From NCBI GenBank assembly GCA_018816345.1, contig JAHIWG010000110.1, positions 32,632 to 96,631 on the forward strand: a stretch of 64,000 bases of DNA. Reading direction: 5' to 3'. The stretch comes from Spirochaetota bacterium (lineage in GTDB: Bacteria > Spirochaetota > Spirochaetia > Treponematales > UBA12059). This document shows, piece after piece, positions 1-8,847 of this stretch. A program made the translations under genes and the position numbers. The notes below the pieces were generated by a model. The model was given only the letters and a program-made list of their open reading frames with translations, searched no databases and was not told the origin of the DNA. The stretch's first letter is position 1. Every line of letters begins with the position of its first letter.

Positions 1-756
1 GAATTTATTGACGTGCGACTCGGGCATGTCGAAGGTTACCGAGGCCGGGAATTTCTCTACGGAGCCGCCCCTGGACAGGAATATGCCGCACGAGTCGATG
101 TCGAGGGCCTTCGCTATCATCGACGCCACCGACGAGAAGGAACCCACGTAGTCGCCCCACTCGTCGCCCATCGTCGCGATGCCGTTGAGAATGGTGAGCT
201 CCTCGAGGTTCTTCCGTATCTCGCCCTCGGCCCGCTTCCTGTCGGAGATGTCGCGGACTATGCCCCCCGATACGGTGGCCGACTCCAGGCGGACGCGGAA
301 CAGGATTATCTCGATGAAGCGCCTGACGCCGTCCGAGCATTCGATGACGTTCTCCACCGAAAGCTTGTGCCGCGTCATAGTGCCGGTACGCATGAAGCCC
401 TCGTACCCCTGCCTGATGCGCTCGAGCATACCCTGGTTGCGCACCTCGGGCCGCATGAGGCCGAACATCACCTCGAACATGTTGCGGCCCATCGTGCCCG
501 CCCTGTCGAGCGCCGTGATCGCCTCCATGCTCTTGTTCCACTCGAAGATCCGGCCCTGGAAGTCCATGAGGAAGATGCCGTTGGGAGACTGCTCCACGAC
601 GCTCCTGAACAGCTCCTCGTTCACCCGGAGCTGGCCGACGGTCTCCTCGGTGGGCATATCGGCGACGCGGCGACGCAGCGAGGCGAGTTCCTCGACGAGC
701 TCCTCGCGCGACATGGAATCGAGGCCTTCCCTGCACGGCTCGACCGGGCGTCCCAT
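1..756 (-). CDS. PAS/GAF-domain sensor protein, 3' end outside window
   Basis: Translation from the ATG at 754-756 is open to the window edge, giving 252 residues. A short basic/acidic helix (about residues 15-45) leads into a PAS domain (about 45-170; the visible stretch FRSVVEQSPNGIFLMD is typical) that ends in a DISDRKRAE linker. A second domain with GAF character starts near residue 190. Such proteins are cytoplasmic sensors that usually end in a histidine kinase, GGDEF or phosphatase module; that output part lies beyond the left edge, so the activity is unknown. The start is 3 nt after the stop of the upstream sugar kinase, so it is the last visible gene of a coupled operon and may sense the same metabolite. 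Confidence is high for coding and PAS, low for the output type. Confidence 0.8.
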   Translation of the reverse strand, partial: MGRPVEPCREGLDSMSREELVEELASLRRRVADMPTEETVGQLRVNEELFRSVVEQSPNGIFLMDFQGRIFEWNKSMEAITALDRAGTMGRNMFEVMFGLMRPEVRNQGMLERIRQGYEGFMRTGTMTRHKLSVENVIECSDGVRRFIEIILFRVRLESATVSGGIVRDISDRKRAEGEIRKNLEELTILNGIATMGDEWGDYVGSFSSVASMIAKALDIDSCGIFLSRGGSVEKFPASVTFDMPESHVNKF

Positions 757-759
757 GCG

Positions 760-1671
760 CTAGGCCCCGTGCGCCCCGTGCGCCCGGACGTCCCCGTAGG
801 CCCCGACGCCCCCGTACGCCTCGTCCGGCAGGGGACGGAGCCAGGCGGTGGCCCGGGCGCCCGCCGCCTTGCCCGCGCCGATCGACTCGGCGAGTCCCGC
901 GCCGCCCCGCCTGGACGCGAGGAAGGCGGCTATGAACGCGTCGCCGCAGCCCACGGTCGTGCCCGCTACCGGCACGGCCTCGACCGGCGACCACGACTCG
1001 CGGCCCGACGCCCCGTCGAGCGCGAGCACGCCGCGCGAGCCCATGGTAACGACGACGAGCCTGCCCAGGTCGAAGGCGACCCGCCTGATCTCCGAGACCG
1101 CCGCGTCGCCGGGCCCGCCCGGCCAGCCTACGAAGCCTACGTCGAGGCGGCCCATGGTCTCCCGGAAGCGCGAGCCGTCGTAGTGCCTGAAATCCAGGAA
1201 GTCGCCGCTCGACTCGAGCCCGGAAAGCCGGCCCGAGTCGCCGAGCCTGTGGACCTCCCGTACGACGGGGTCGACGAGCACCGCGTGCAGGCGCCCGGCC
1301 CCGGACAGCCACGCCTCCTCGGAGGCGGTCAGGCGGAAATCGGCCCAGACGCCGGGCGCGAAGTTATCCATCCACGGCTGCCTATCCTCGCGCGTCGTTA
1401 TGTCTATCGACGCCGAAGGGCCGGCCCCGACGATGGAATCCGCCGCGTAGCCGATGCCGTGCCTGTCGAGGAAGCCCAGGAACAGGTCGGGACGATCGTC
1501 TCCTATCCTCGTGAGGAGCCTGAACGGGAGGCCGGCCCGCGACCAGTGCCAGGCCACGTTCAGGGCTCCGCCGCCGGGCAGGTCGAGCCCTTCCGCCTTA
1601 TACCGGTCGAGGCTGACCGGGCCGAGCAGGGCGGTTTCGATAGGCCGGCCCGGGGCGCGCGCGCTCGTCAC
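760..1671 (-). CDS. PfkB-family carbohydrate kinase (copy 2)
   Basis: 303 residues, the usual length for ribokinase/PfkB enzymes. The family marks are PGGGALNVA near residue 32, which contacts the sugar, and VGCGDAF near residue 240, whose Asp is the catalytic base beside the anion hole. The GTG start lies in a GTGA overlap with the stop of the upstream gene. It phosphorylates a sugar or sugar derivative in the cytosol with ATP; the substrate cannot be read from the sequence, though the compact N-terminus without a lid insert recalls fructoselysine 6-kinase-like members. It is a clear paralogue of the kinase at 2414-3307, sharing blocks such as LHAVLVDPVVREVHRLG against LHAMLVEPVIREVHRLG. The duplication flanks an unrecognised gene. 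Confidence 0.88.
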   Translation of the reverse strand: MTSARAPGRPIETALLGPVSLDRYKAEGLDLPGGGALNVAWHWSRAGLPFRLLTRIGDDRPDLFLGFLDRHGIGYAADSIVGAGPSASIDITTREDRQPWMDNFAPGVWADFRLTASEEAWLSGAGRLHAVLVDPVVREVHRLGDSGRLSGLESSGDFLDFRHYDGSRFRETMGRLDVGFVGWPGGPGDAAVSEIRRVAFDLGRLVVVTMGSRGVLALDGASGRESWSPVEAVPVAGTTVGCGDAFIAAFLASRRGGAGLAESIGAGKAAGARATAWLRPLPDEAYGGVGAYGDVRAHGAHGA

Positions 1672-2417
1672 AGGCCCTCGAGGGGTCGGGCCCGTTGATC
1701 GCCTATAGCGAGGAAGCGGTCGTACCGGACCTCTATCACCTTGCTCATCTGCCAGAACGCCTCCACCGACAGGTGGCCGCAGCCCTCGGAGTGGTACCAG
1801 TCGACGCGGTTAGGCAGGGTCGCGAGGAGGGCCGGGTCGTGGACCGGCACGACGGCGGGGCTGAGCGCGTAGCCCGGCGAAAGGGGGTCGCGTATCTGCA
1901 GGAGGAACCGGCCCCCCATCCCCCGGGCCCGGGGCACGCTTAGGATCTCGCCCGTCCCCAGGTCCTCGAGCTCCGCGGTCCCGGCGTCCGTGTCGACCAC
2001 GGAGGGCCAGCCCGGGTCGGCGGCGAGCTCGGCCATCACGCGGCGGACGGATATGTCCTGGTAGTGGTTCATCGGCGTCGACGGCTGGTCGTAGTCGTCG
2101 TCGTAGACGTTATCGACGGCGTAGTCGTAGACGTTGCCGCAGTCGATCGATAGGAACTCGACGAGGGCCGGCCGGTCGCGGAGGAACCGCCTATACGCCT
2201 CCTCGTACTCGGCGATCGCGAGGCTGACCGGGACCACGGCCCCGCGGACCACGTGCGCGTAGCGCCACCCGTCGGCGCCGAACCGTCGGTCGAGCGCCTC
2301 CTTCCGGCTAGCCTTGGCGGCCCCTGAGAAGCCGGGAGACCCCACGGGGATCCATACCGCCCCTAGCCGCCCGAGCGCGTCCCCGCCCATCCCCGTAGCC
2401 AGTCCGCCTGCGCTCAT
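1668..2417 (-). CDS. Unrecognised protein between two PfkB kinases
   Basis: 249 residues from the ATG at 2415-2417, which forms an ATGA overlap with the stop of the upstream kinase; an upstream in-frame extension inside that kinase is less likely. I do not recognise the family. There is no signal peptide or membrane segment. Visible features are an acidic/aromatic patch (DNVYDDDYDQP, about residues 120-130), a later CGHLSVEAFW motif and many conserved-looking Trp, His and Asp residues, giving the look of a soluble enzyme or binding protein. Its stop overlaps the GTG of the second kinase. The strict coupling to two paralogous sugar kinases suggests a role in the same carbohydrate pathway (inference). 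Confidence 0.7.
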   Translation of the reverse strand: MSAGGLATGMGGDALGRLGAVWIPVGSPGFSGAAKASRKEALDRRFGADGWRYAHVVRGAVVPVSLAIAEYEEAYRRFLRDRPALVEFLSIDCGNVYDYAVDNVYDDDYDQPSTPMNHYQDISVRRVMAELAADPGWPSVVDTDAGTAELEDLGTGEILSVPRARGMGGRFLLQIRDPLSPGYALSPAVVPVHDPALLATLPNRVDWYHSEGCGHLSVEAFWQMSKVIEVRYDRFLAIGDQRARPLEGL

Positions 2418-3307
2418 CGCCCCTCCTTCGCTCGGGCGCCCGCCGCCGGACGCGGCGCCGGCTCGTACGCCTCGTCGGGCAGGGCGCGGCGCCACGCGGT
2501 GGCCCGGGCTCCCGCGGTCTTGCCGCGCTCTATGGCGGCTTCCAGGTCGGCGCCGCGCCTCCGGGCCGCCAGGAAGGCCGCCGTGAAGGCGTCGCCGCAG
2601 CCGACGGAGGAACCTGCTATGGGCACGGCCTCGACGGGCACGAACAGCTGCCTGCGGGCCGCGCCGTCGAAGGCCAGGACCCCGCGCTCGCCGAGGGTCA
2701 CGACGACCAGGCGGCCGAGGTCGAAGGCGACCTCGCGCATGCCCTCGACGGCGGGATCGTCGGGCGCCCCGGCCCAGCCTACGAAGGCCGCGCGCAGGAA
2801 GCGCATCGTGTCGCGGAAGCGGGCCGCGTCGTAGTACCTGTAGTCGAGGAAGTCCCCGCTGGACTCCAGCCCGGCCAGGTACCCCGCCTCCCCGAGCCTG
2901 TGGACCTCGCGTATGACCGGCTCGACGAGCATCGCGTGCAGTCCCCGCGCCCCGGCTATAGCCTCGTCCTCGGCGCCGGACAGGCGCAGGCCCGCCCAGA
3001 CGCCGGGGGAGTAGTTGTCCATGACGGTCTGGCCGTCAGCCAGCACCCGTATGTCTATCGAGGCCGTGAGCCCCGGGACGACGAGGGTCCCGGGATCGTG
3101 GGCGATGCCGTGGCGCTCGAGGAAGCCCAGGAACGCCGCGGTAGCGTCGTCACCGATCCGCGAGACGACGCGGAAGGGCTCTCCCGATATCATCCAGGCG
3201 TAGGCGATATTGAGGGCGCCGCCGCCCGGCAGCGCGAGGGATTCCTCGACGTAGCGGTCGAGGGTTAGCGGCCCGAGCAGGACCGTATCGGTAGAAGCAA
3301 TAGGCAC
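2414..3307 (-). CDS. PfkB-family carbohydrate kinase (copy 1)
   Basis: About 297 residues. PGGGALNIA near the N-terminus and VGCGDAF toward the C-terminus mark a PfkB/ribokinase-fold sugar kinase. I chose the GTG at 3305-3307 because CGGAGGA (3311-3317) sits just upstream of it. The longer reading from the ATG at 3329-3331 would begin inside a TATAAT promoter box and is rejected. It is the first gene of the operon, with its stop overlapping the next ATG. It is highly similar along its length to the kinase at 760-1671, and the substrate is unknown. The differences from its paralogue in the N-terminal substrate region suggest the two copies may act on different sugars or anomers (inference). 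Confidence 0.87.
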   Translation of the reverse strand: MPIASTDTVLLGPLTLDRYVEESLALPGGGALNIAYAWMISGEPFRVVSRIGDDATAAFLGFLERHGIAHDPGTLVVPGLTASIDIRVLADGQTVMDNYSPGVWAGLRLSGAEDEAIAGARGLHAMLVEPVIREVHRLGEAGYLAGLESSGDFLDYRYYDAARFRDTMRFLRAAFVGWAGAPDDPAVEGMREVAFDLGRLVVVTLGERGVLAFDGAARRQLFVPVEAVPIAGSSVGCGDAFTAAFLAARRRGADLEAAIERGKTAGARATAWRRALPDEAYEPAPRPAAGARAKEGR

Positions 3308-3329
3308 GGGTCCTCCGAAGATGAACAGC

Positions 3330-3356
3330 ATTATACCCTATACGGGCTCGTGTCAA
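3330..3356 (-). promoter_or_regulatory. Sigma-70 promoter of the double-kinase operon
   Basis: On the minus strand TTGACA (3351-3356) and TATAAT (3330-3335) are both perfect consensus hexamers, with a 15-bp spacer that is shorter than ideal. Transcription would start near 3323, about 16 nt before the GTG at 3307, leaving room for the GGAGG ribosome site. Confidence 0.7.
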
Positions 3357-3446
3357 CGCCGAAGATCCTGAGCGACGCGTTTCCATCGGCCGATCAAATC
3401 AGTATCTTTCCTAGTACTATCTATACCATCATATACGGGGGGCGCC

Positions 3447-4253
3447 ATGAACACCACGGCCAACAGGAAAGCATGGGGCGTCGCGACGGCGGCCGGCTTC
3501 ACGCTCATGATAACGCTGAACGCGCTCGCCAACGCGTTGCCGCTGAACGGGGTTAACACGGGTCAGCTATCCGACGAGATACCGAACCTGTTCGTACCGA
3601 CCGGACTGACGTTCGCGATATGGGGGGTCATATACCTCCTGCTCCTGGGCTACGTCGTCGCCGCGCTACGCGACGCCTTCTCCAACGCCGGGGGAGCGCT
3701 CTGGGATAGCGAGGACGGCAAGCTCTTCAGCGCTAACGCCTCGCTCAACGCGGCATGGATACTGGCCTGGCACTGGCGCTCTATCGCGCTATCCCTCCTG
3801 ATAATGGTCGGCATATTGGCAACGCTCATAGCCATGATGGAGCGGAACCACGCCCGAGGCCCGATAGCGGCCTCGGACGCTAATCGCGTCTCGCGCTTCC
3901 TATTGCGCGTACCCGTCCTCGTATACCTGGGATGGATATGCGTGGCTACCATAGCCAACGTCACGGCCTTCCTCGTCACGATAGGCTGGAACGGCTTCGG
4001 GATCCCCCAGCTCTGGTGGGCCGTGCTCGTAGTGGCCGTCGGGGCGATCGTGGGAGGCGCGCTCGTCCTAGGGCGAGGCGCCGTATCGTCCGGCCTCGTG
4101 GTTATATGGGCCTACGCCGGCATCGTCATCAAGAGGAGCGCAACGGACCCGTCCTCCACCGCGCCCCTCATCGTAGCGGCCTATATAGGCATAGCCGCCG
4201 TAGCCGTCGCCATCATCCTCCGCCTGTACTTGTCGAGGAAAGCCGTAGCCTAG
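3447..4253 (+). CDS. TspO/MBR-like tryptophan-rich membrane protein
   Basis: 268 residues with about seven hydrophobic segments. The opening block (GFTLMITLNALANALPLNG, then NLFVPTGLTFAIWGVIYLLL) matches the long TspO/MBR-related family, whose members are inner-membrane proteins linked to tetrapyrrole or lipid sensing; the biochemical role of this long subgroup is not settled. Trp residues cluster in the membrane segments (AWILAWHW, YLGWICV, PQLWWAV), as expected. The ATG at 3447 follows a G-rich ribosome site (GGGGGGCGCC). It stands alone on the plus strand, divergent from the sugar-kinase operon. Confidence 0.75.
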   Translation: MNTTANRKAWGVATAAGFTLMITLNALANALPLNGVNTGQLSDEIPNLFVPTGLTFAIWGVIYLLLLGYVVAALRDAFSNAGGALWDSEDGKLFSANASLNAAWILAWHWRSIALSLLIMVGILATLIAMMERNHARGPIAASDANRVSRFLLRVPVLVYLGWICVATIANVTAFLVTIGWNGFGIPQLWWAVLVVAVGAIVGGALVLGRGAVSSGLVVIWAYAGIVIKRSATDPSSTAPLIVAAYIGIAAVAVAIILRLYLSRKAVA

Positions 4254-4371
4254 AGCCCGGCCTGCCGATTTTCTTTAATAATTGTTAGCGGCAAGGCCTT
4301 GATTATGATTTTTAATGACTATATCCCTTCTTTCGAGCCGTTATAACGGCCCATGGAAGGAAACGCGACGC

Positions 4372-5361
4372 ATGGACAAGCAGCGGTTAAGGGAGCTCGA
4401 GGAGCTCATAGCGAGGGACTACGGCGACGTCACGGGCGTCGTCGTCCGGCGACGAGGGGATGTCGCCTACGAGGGCTACTTCAACGGGTACGCCGCGGCC
4501 GACGCCGTACACGTGTACTCGGTGACTAAGAGCGTAGTATCGTCGCTCGTTGGCATAGCCGTCGACAAGGGGCTGATCGATAGCGTGGAACGGAAGGTCC
4601 TGGACTTCTTCCCGGAGTACGCCGTCCAGCCCGGCGAGCGGACTATACGGGACGTGACCGTCAAGCACCTGCTCACGATGACAGCGCCGTATAAGTACGA
4701 CGCGGAGCCGTACGAGGCGTTCTTCTCCAGCCCGGAGCCTATCAGGGACGCGCTCGACCTCCTAGGCGGCGATAAGCCGATCGGGGCGTTCAATTATTCA
4801 GCCATTGGGGGCACCCACCTCCTTTCTGGCATCCTCGCCAGGGCGACGGGGCGGTCAGTACGGGAATTCGCCGTGGAGAACCTATTCTCGCCCCTGGGGA
4901 TAGACGTGCCGCGCGACGTGGCGCTTCGTAGCCAGGAAGAGCACGTCGCCGTCATGCAGGACAGGAATACCCGCGGCTGGGCCGTCGACCCGCAAGGGCT
5001 GAGCGCGGCCGGCTGGGGACTCTTCCTCACGCCCTCCGACATGGCCAAGCTGGGCCAGCTCTACCTGAGCGGCGGGACCTGGGACGGAAGGCGCCTAGTA
5101 TCGTCCCGATGGATAGAGGAGAGCACCGAGGAACATAGCCGCTGCGCCGAATGGGGCCCCAAAGGGGGTGGCCTGGCGTACGGGTATCTATGGTGGCTGC
5201 TGGACGGGGAAAGCTACGCCGCCCTGGGCGACGGCGGCAACGCCATCTACGTCAACGTTACCAAGGGCTTGGTCGTAACCGTCGCCTCGCTATTCACGCC
5301 GGAAGCCAAGGACAGCGTCGAGCTGATCAAGAGATACCTAGAACCGGCCTTCGCGGGTTGA
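4372..5361 (+). CDS. Beta-lactamase-fold serine hydrolase
   Basis: About 329 residues from the ATG at 4372, preceded by GGAAGG; an earlier in-frame ATG at 4315 lacks a ribosome site. The SxxK nucleophile motif is seen as SVTK in VYSVTKSVVSSLVG. A tyrosine motif (NYSAIGG) stands where the class C/PBP YxN sits, and a Gly-rich C-terminal strand (LGDGGNAIYV) fits the third motif. No signal peptide is evident, so it is probably a cytoplasmic esterase or amidase rather than a periplasmic beta-lactamase. It appears monocistronic and is followed by a strong hairpin. Confidence 0.82.
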   Translation: MDKQRLRELEELIARDYGDVTGVVVRRRGDVAYEGYFNGYAAADAVHVYSVTKSVVSSLVGIAVDKGLIDSVERKVLDFFPEYAVQPGERTIRDVTVKHLLTMTAPYKYDAEPYEAFFSSPEPIRDALDLLGGDKPIGAFNYSAIGGTHLLSGILARATGRSVREFAVENLFSPLGIDVPRDVALRSQEEHVAVMQDRNTRGWAVDPQGLSAAGWGLFLTPSDMAKLGQLYLSGGTWDGRRLVSSRWIEESTEEHSRCAEWGPKGGGLAYGYLWWLLDGESYAALGDGGNAIYVNVTKGLVVTVASLFTPEAKDSVELIKRYLEPAFAG

Positions 5362-5366
5362 GGACG

Positions 5367-5403
5367 CCTACCCCGATCAGCGTTATAAACGGATCGGGGT
5401 AGG
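5367..5403 (+). terminator. Perfect 12-bp stem-loop after the serine hydrolase
   Basis: CCTACCCCGATC (5367-5378) pairs perfectly with GATCGGGGTAGG (5392-5403) around a 13-nt loop, just after the stop codon at 5361. No U-run follows, so it may be a factor-assisted terminator or an mRNA-protecting hairpin. Confidence 0.45.
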
Positions 5404-5461
5404 AACACGACTAATCCGCGGCGGCGCTAATGACCTATACGTCCGTGCCGCAGAGTCGCGC

Positions 5462-7039
5462 TTATATCCATATCTCGGAGTAATTGTGCTCGCGCTCGCA
5501 CCAGCGGCAGACGAAGGTGTCGGTGCCTTTTTTTCGCGAGAACGACGTCTCGACGTGCTCCTGGTGGGAGGGGTGCGAGACGCACAGCTCGTTACGGCAG
5601 GCGATGTCGTCGAAGTTGTAGATCCTAGGCGGCATGCCCAGGCGGTACTTCTTGACGACCTCGCGATCCTTCACCAGGTTGAGCGTGCAGCCTGGCGATA
5701 CGGCGCCGAGCCGCTTCAGGTCCTTCTCTCCGAACGACAGGAGGTCGGGGACGGACACTATGCCCTTGAAATCGCCCGAGTTAGTATGGTAGACGCCGTG
5801 GGACGAGCGCACGTTGAGCCCCAATACTCGCCGTATCTTGTCGATGCGGTTCCATATCTGCTCGACGGGCGCCCCGGGGGCTATATGGTCGATGACGAGG
5901 CCCGACTCGACGGGCTTGATGCCCACCTTGTACTCGGGCTTGGCGCTGTTCGACACGGGCGCCTCGAGCACGAATTCCTCGTCGGCCGCGGGAGCGGCGA
6001 GGCCCTCGCCCTCGAAGTCGTCGCCCAGGACGCCCGACAGCATGCCCATCAGGGCGGCGCGGGTATAGTAGCCGTTGGCCGACTGCGCGTCCCACGCGTT
6101 CAGGGGCGTGTCGTCCAGGAAGCCCGGGATGACGGGAGCCAGGCGGTCGCGGGGCAGGGGGTGATAGAAGCGCGTGCCGGAAGGGAGCTTATCCGTCATG
6201 TCCTTGCGGAAGGTGACCGCCTTGCGGAGGGCCGGAGCCTTCTCCAGCACCGACTCTCCCATGCGCTCCAGCTGGAGCCTCGTGAAGTACCAGATGCTCG
6301 CGGCCTTTCCGGAGGCGAGGTACTCGTCTATGGAGCCGTAGGTCCTGACCTCGAAACCGTTGCGCCGCATCTTCTCCGCGTAGTGCTCGGGCATGGCCAG
6401 CTCGGGCGGGGCGACGAGATCGACGACGACCTCCCGGAAGGCGCGCAGGCCGTCGGCCTTGGAGTGCACGGTGCGGCCGTGGTGGAGGTCGCCGAGCAGG
6501 GCCAGGTGGATCCGGCCGTCGTCCCAGCCGAGCTGCTCCAGGAAGCTGAACTCGTCGAGGAATTCCTGGGTCGGGTGCTCGTGCTTGCCGTCGCCGGCGT
6601 TGATGAAGGAGGGGCGCGCGTAGCCGGAGCGCTCCGCCCAGGGCCCTAGGTAGTCGGCCAGCCAGGAGCAGGCGCCCTCCAGCTTCGACCGGATGACGAA
6701 GCACGACTCGGGCGCGTACCCGACGAGCATCTTGATGGCGTCGGTCAGGCTCTCGTTCTTGGCGAACGACGAGGTGGCCGCGTCGAACATGGTGGCCCTG
6801 ACCCTATGGAACAGGGCGGCGTTGCGGAAGCTCTCGCGCGTCCTCGTGGAGTTCTCCAGGAACACGAGGTAGGCCGAGTAGTCGGGATCGCCGATCCTGA
6901 ACCGCGACGCCTCCCCGCCGGCGGCCGTCTCGGCCTTCAGCTCCCTCGCCTTGGCGTACAGGTAGCGTTGCTCGTCTAGGGAGAGGTCCCCTACCACCCC
7001 TACCGACCTGCCCTTGAACCGTCCGTTCCTCTTCGTCAT
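5462..7039 (-). CDS. pyrB: Aspartate carbamoyltransferase, fused catalytic-regulatory chain
   Basis: 525 residues. The N-terminal part is a complete catalytic chain making carbamoyl-aspartate in pyrimidine synthesis: STRTRES (carbamoyl-phosphate site), HPTQEFLDEF and HPLPRD are present. After a linker near residue 340 comes a regulatory chain with the allosteric nucleotide domain and a zinc domain carrying CRNELC and CRWC, the Cx4C...CxxC pattern of PyrI. Separate pyrB and pyrI genes are usual; PyrBI fusions are known from Thermotoga and treponemes, which supports the taxonomic reading. The ATG at 7037-7039 is preceded by GGGAG. The gene is separated from the upstream P83/100 gene by a terminator, so it needs its own promoter, which I could not identify. 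Confidence 0.95.
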   Translation of the reverse strand: MTKRNGRFKGRSVGVVGDLSLDEQRYLYAKARELKAETAAGGEASRFRIGDPDYSAYLVFLENSTRTRESFRNAALFHRVRATMFDAATSSFAKNESLTDAIKMLVGYAPESCFVIRSKLEGACSWLADYLGPWAERSGYARPSFINAGDGKHEHPTQEFLDEFSFLEQLGWDDGRIHLALLGDLHHGRTVHSKADGLRAFREVVVDLVAPPELAMPEHYAEKMRRNGFEVRTYGSIDEYLASGKAASIWYFTRLQLERMGESVLEKAPALRKAVTFRKDMTDKLPSGTRFYHPLPRDRLAPVIPGFLDDTPLNAWDAQSANGYYTRAALMGMLSGVLGDDFEGEGLAAPAADEEFVLEAPVSNSAKPEYKVGIKPVESGLVIDHIAPGAPVEQIWNRIDKIRRVLGLNVRSSHGVYHTNSGDFKGIVSVPDLLSFGEKDLKRLGAVSPGCTLNLVKDREVVKKYRLGMPPRIYNFDDIACRNELCVSHPSHQEHVETSFSRKKGTDTFVCRWCEREHNYSEIWI

Positions 7040-7098
7040 CTGCGCATCTCCCTTTCGCGCGCTTCCCCCGGGAGCGCTCCGGCCCCGAGGGAAAGCGT

Positions 7099-7132
7099 AA
7101 AAAAAAAGGCGGAAGGCACGACGCCTTCCGCC
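7099..7132 (-). terminator. Rho-independent terminator of the P83/100 gene
   Basis: GGCGGAAGGC (7108-7117) pairs with GCCTTCCGCC (7123-7132) around a 5-nt loop. On the minus strand the stem is followed by a run of nine U (7099-7107). It lies 7 nt after the stop of the P83/100 gene. Confidence 0.92.
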
Positions 7133-7138
7133 AAAAAA

Positions 7139-8797
7139 TCACCGCTTTATCTCCGAAGCGGTCGCCAACGACTCCGCTTCCAATATCAGGAACCCCCCGG
7201 AGGGTCCCTGGGCTATCAACCGCCCGCCCGATTCCGAGAGGAAGGTCCAACGGCTGACGGGCGCCGAGCTGGACGCGAGCCCCAGGGTCACGGGATCGAA
7301 ACGGCCCAGGACCCAGGAATCGCCCCTCTTGACCACGGCGTAGACGGAGGCGCCTATCTTCCAGAGCGGCGCGTCGGCGAAGACGTCGTCCGTCCCCTGG
7401 ACGACGTCGGCGTAGTCGGCCTTGGCGACGCGAACCAGCCGGACGGCGCCGCCGGAGGAGGTGACCTGGCCGGCTACGGCGACGTAGGCGTCCCCTAAGT
7501 CGAGAGCGGTAGCCGCCCGTATCGTGTTAAGGGCGCTCTTGCGTATCGTCTCCCCCGTCTTCAAATCGACGAGGGCTATCCTGGAGAACGGGGCGTCGGG
7601 GTCGACGAGCTCGAACAGGGCCACGCCGGCGGCTTCCCTGCTCGCGGCGGCGGCGACCTCGCCCTTGATGGCGTCCTTCTGATCCGCGGCTATGGCGGCC
7701 CGGTCGGCCGCTATCTCGGTATCCTTCGCGGCGGCCTTCTCCTCGCGGTCGGCCAGGGCCGCCTTGTCGGCCTCGACGGCGGCCTCGCGGGCGGCTATCT
7801 CCGCTTCCTCGGCGCGTGCCTTCTCGGAGACCGCGATGCTGGCCTCCTGCCCGGAGCCGGCGGCCGCGGCCCCGTCGGCGGGCCCCGGCGCCGCGACCGG
7901 CGTTCCGGCCGGCGCCGCCCCCGTCGCGGGAGCTGTCGCGTCCGTCGCGGGAACCGCCTCGGCGGGACCGGCGGCCTGGCCCGACGCCGCCTTATCGGCC
8001 TCGAGGCGGGCCTTGTCGGCCGCTACTGCGGCCTCCTCTCGGGCGATGCGCTCCTTCTCGGCGGCTATCGCGGCCTTCTCCTCTTCCTGGCCGCGCTCCT
8101 TGAGGTCGACGACGTCCATGCGCTCGGCCACGCCGCCGGAGGGAGACTCGTCCTTGAGGCTCTGGACGGTCGGCGCGTCGGTAATAGGGGTAGTATCGAC
8201 GGAGCCCAGGACGCCGGAGCCGGCGCGGCTCGATAGGGGCACGACTATCCTCGAGCGCCCGGCCCACTCGTCCCAGCGGACGGAGAGGCCCGCGTTAGAC
8301 TTGTCTAATTCCTTGATGACCACGGGTTTATACTTGGCCGAGAAATAATCCAGGTCGCCCCGGTATACGGCGTTATAGATGGTGACGAAGACCGCCAGGG
8401 TGTCCGCGTCCTTGGGGGAGTACCCGTAGGCGCCCTCGAGGAACCCGGCGACGATGCGGCGGAGGTTCTTGACGTGGTCGACGCGGGAGCCCTCGCCTAT
8501 GACTATGATATCGGCGTCGAAGCCGGCCTTCGTAGCGGGGTCGACCGCGTGGATGACCGAGTAGCGGCCCACCTCGCCGTAGCGCGGGACGCCGCCGGCC
8601 ACGGCCCGGCCCAGCGCGCGGCCTATGCCGCGGATCGACTCGGCGGTCTCGACGACAGCGTGCGGACCTTCGTAGTTGATGAATTCTATGGCCCGGCCGC
8701 CGGCGCTCGAGACCTCCGTCTCGTCCACGTCGAGGGCCGCCGCGGAAAGGGCGAGTCCGAGCGCGGCCAGGGCCGCGAGAGCGATTCGTTTCGTCAT
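7139..8797 (-). CDS. P83/100-family spirochaete antigen-like protein
   Basis: About 552 residues from the ATG at 8795-8797, chosen because GGGAGGAG lies just upstream and a signal peptide follows at once (hydrophobic core LAALAALGLALSAAA). The N-terminal domain (about 25-220) has the block IEFINYEGP and the segment GYSPKDADTLAVFVTIYNAV typical of P83/100 proteins of Borrelia and Treponema. A long Ala/Glu/Lys/Asp-rich coiled coil follows (about 225-405), with repeated EEAAVAADKARLEADK-like heptads and an Ala/Pro/Gly hinge. The C-terminal domain (about 410-550) looks like a beta-propeller-like fold. It is exported, probably to the periplasm or envelope, with an unsettled function. The terminator follows directly. 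Confidence 0.85.
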   Translation of the reverse strand: MTKRIALAALAALGLALSAAALDVDETEVSSAGGRAIEFINYEGPHAVVETAESIRGIGRALGRAVAGGVPRYGEVGRYSVIHAVDPATKAGFDADIIVIGEGSRVDHVKNLRRIVAGFLEGAYGYSPKDADTLAVFVTIYNAVYRGDLDYFSAKYKPVVIKELDKSNAGLSVRWDEWAGRSRIVVPLSSRAGSGVLGSVDTTPITDAPTVQSLKDESPSGGVAERMDVVDLKERGQEEEKAAIAAEKERIAREEAAVAADKARLEADKAASGQAAGPAEAVPATDATAPATGAAPAGTPVAAPGPADGAAAAGSGQEASIAVSEKARAEEAEIAAREAAVEADKAALADREEKAAAKDTEIAADRAAIAADQKDAIKGEVAAAASREAAGVALFELVDPDAPFSRIALVDLKTGETIRKSALNTIRAATALDLGDAYVAVAGQVTSSGGAVRLVRVAKADYADVVQGTDDVFADAPLWKIGASVYAVVKRGDSWVLGRFDPVTLGLASSSAPVSRWTFLSESGGRLIAQGPSGGFLILEAESLATASEIKR

Positions 8798-8847
8798 CCC
8801 GTTTCTCCTCCCGGCACTCGGCGCCGTCCCGTCAGTATATCGCATCA

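Noticed and set aside
5..1312. Long open frames on both strands across the PAS and kinase genes
   Set aside because: Low-complexity Arg/Gly/Ala products with no motifs; they are shadows caused by high G+C in other frames of real genes.
4259..4298. Imperfect hairpin after the TspO-like gene
   Set aside because: Stem has a bulge and a loop of about 21 nt; T-rich bases are in the loop rather than after the stem, so it was not called a terminator.
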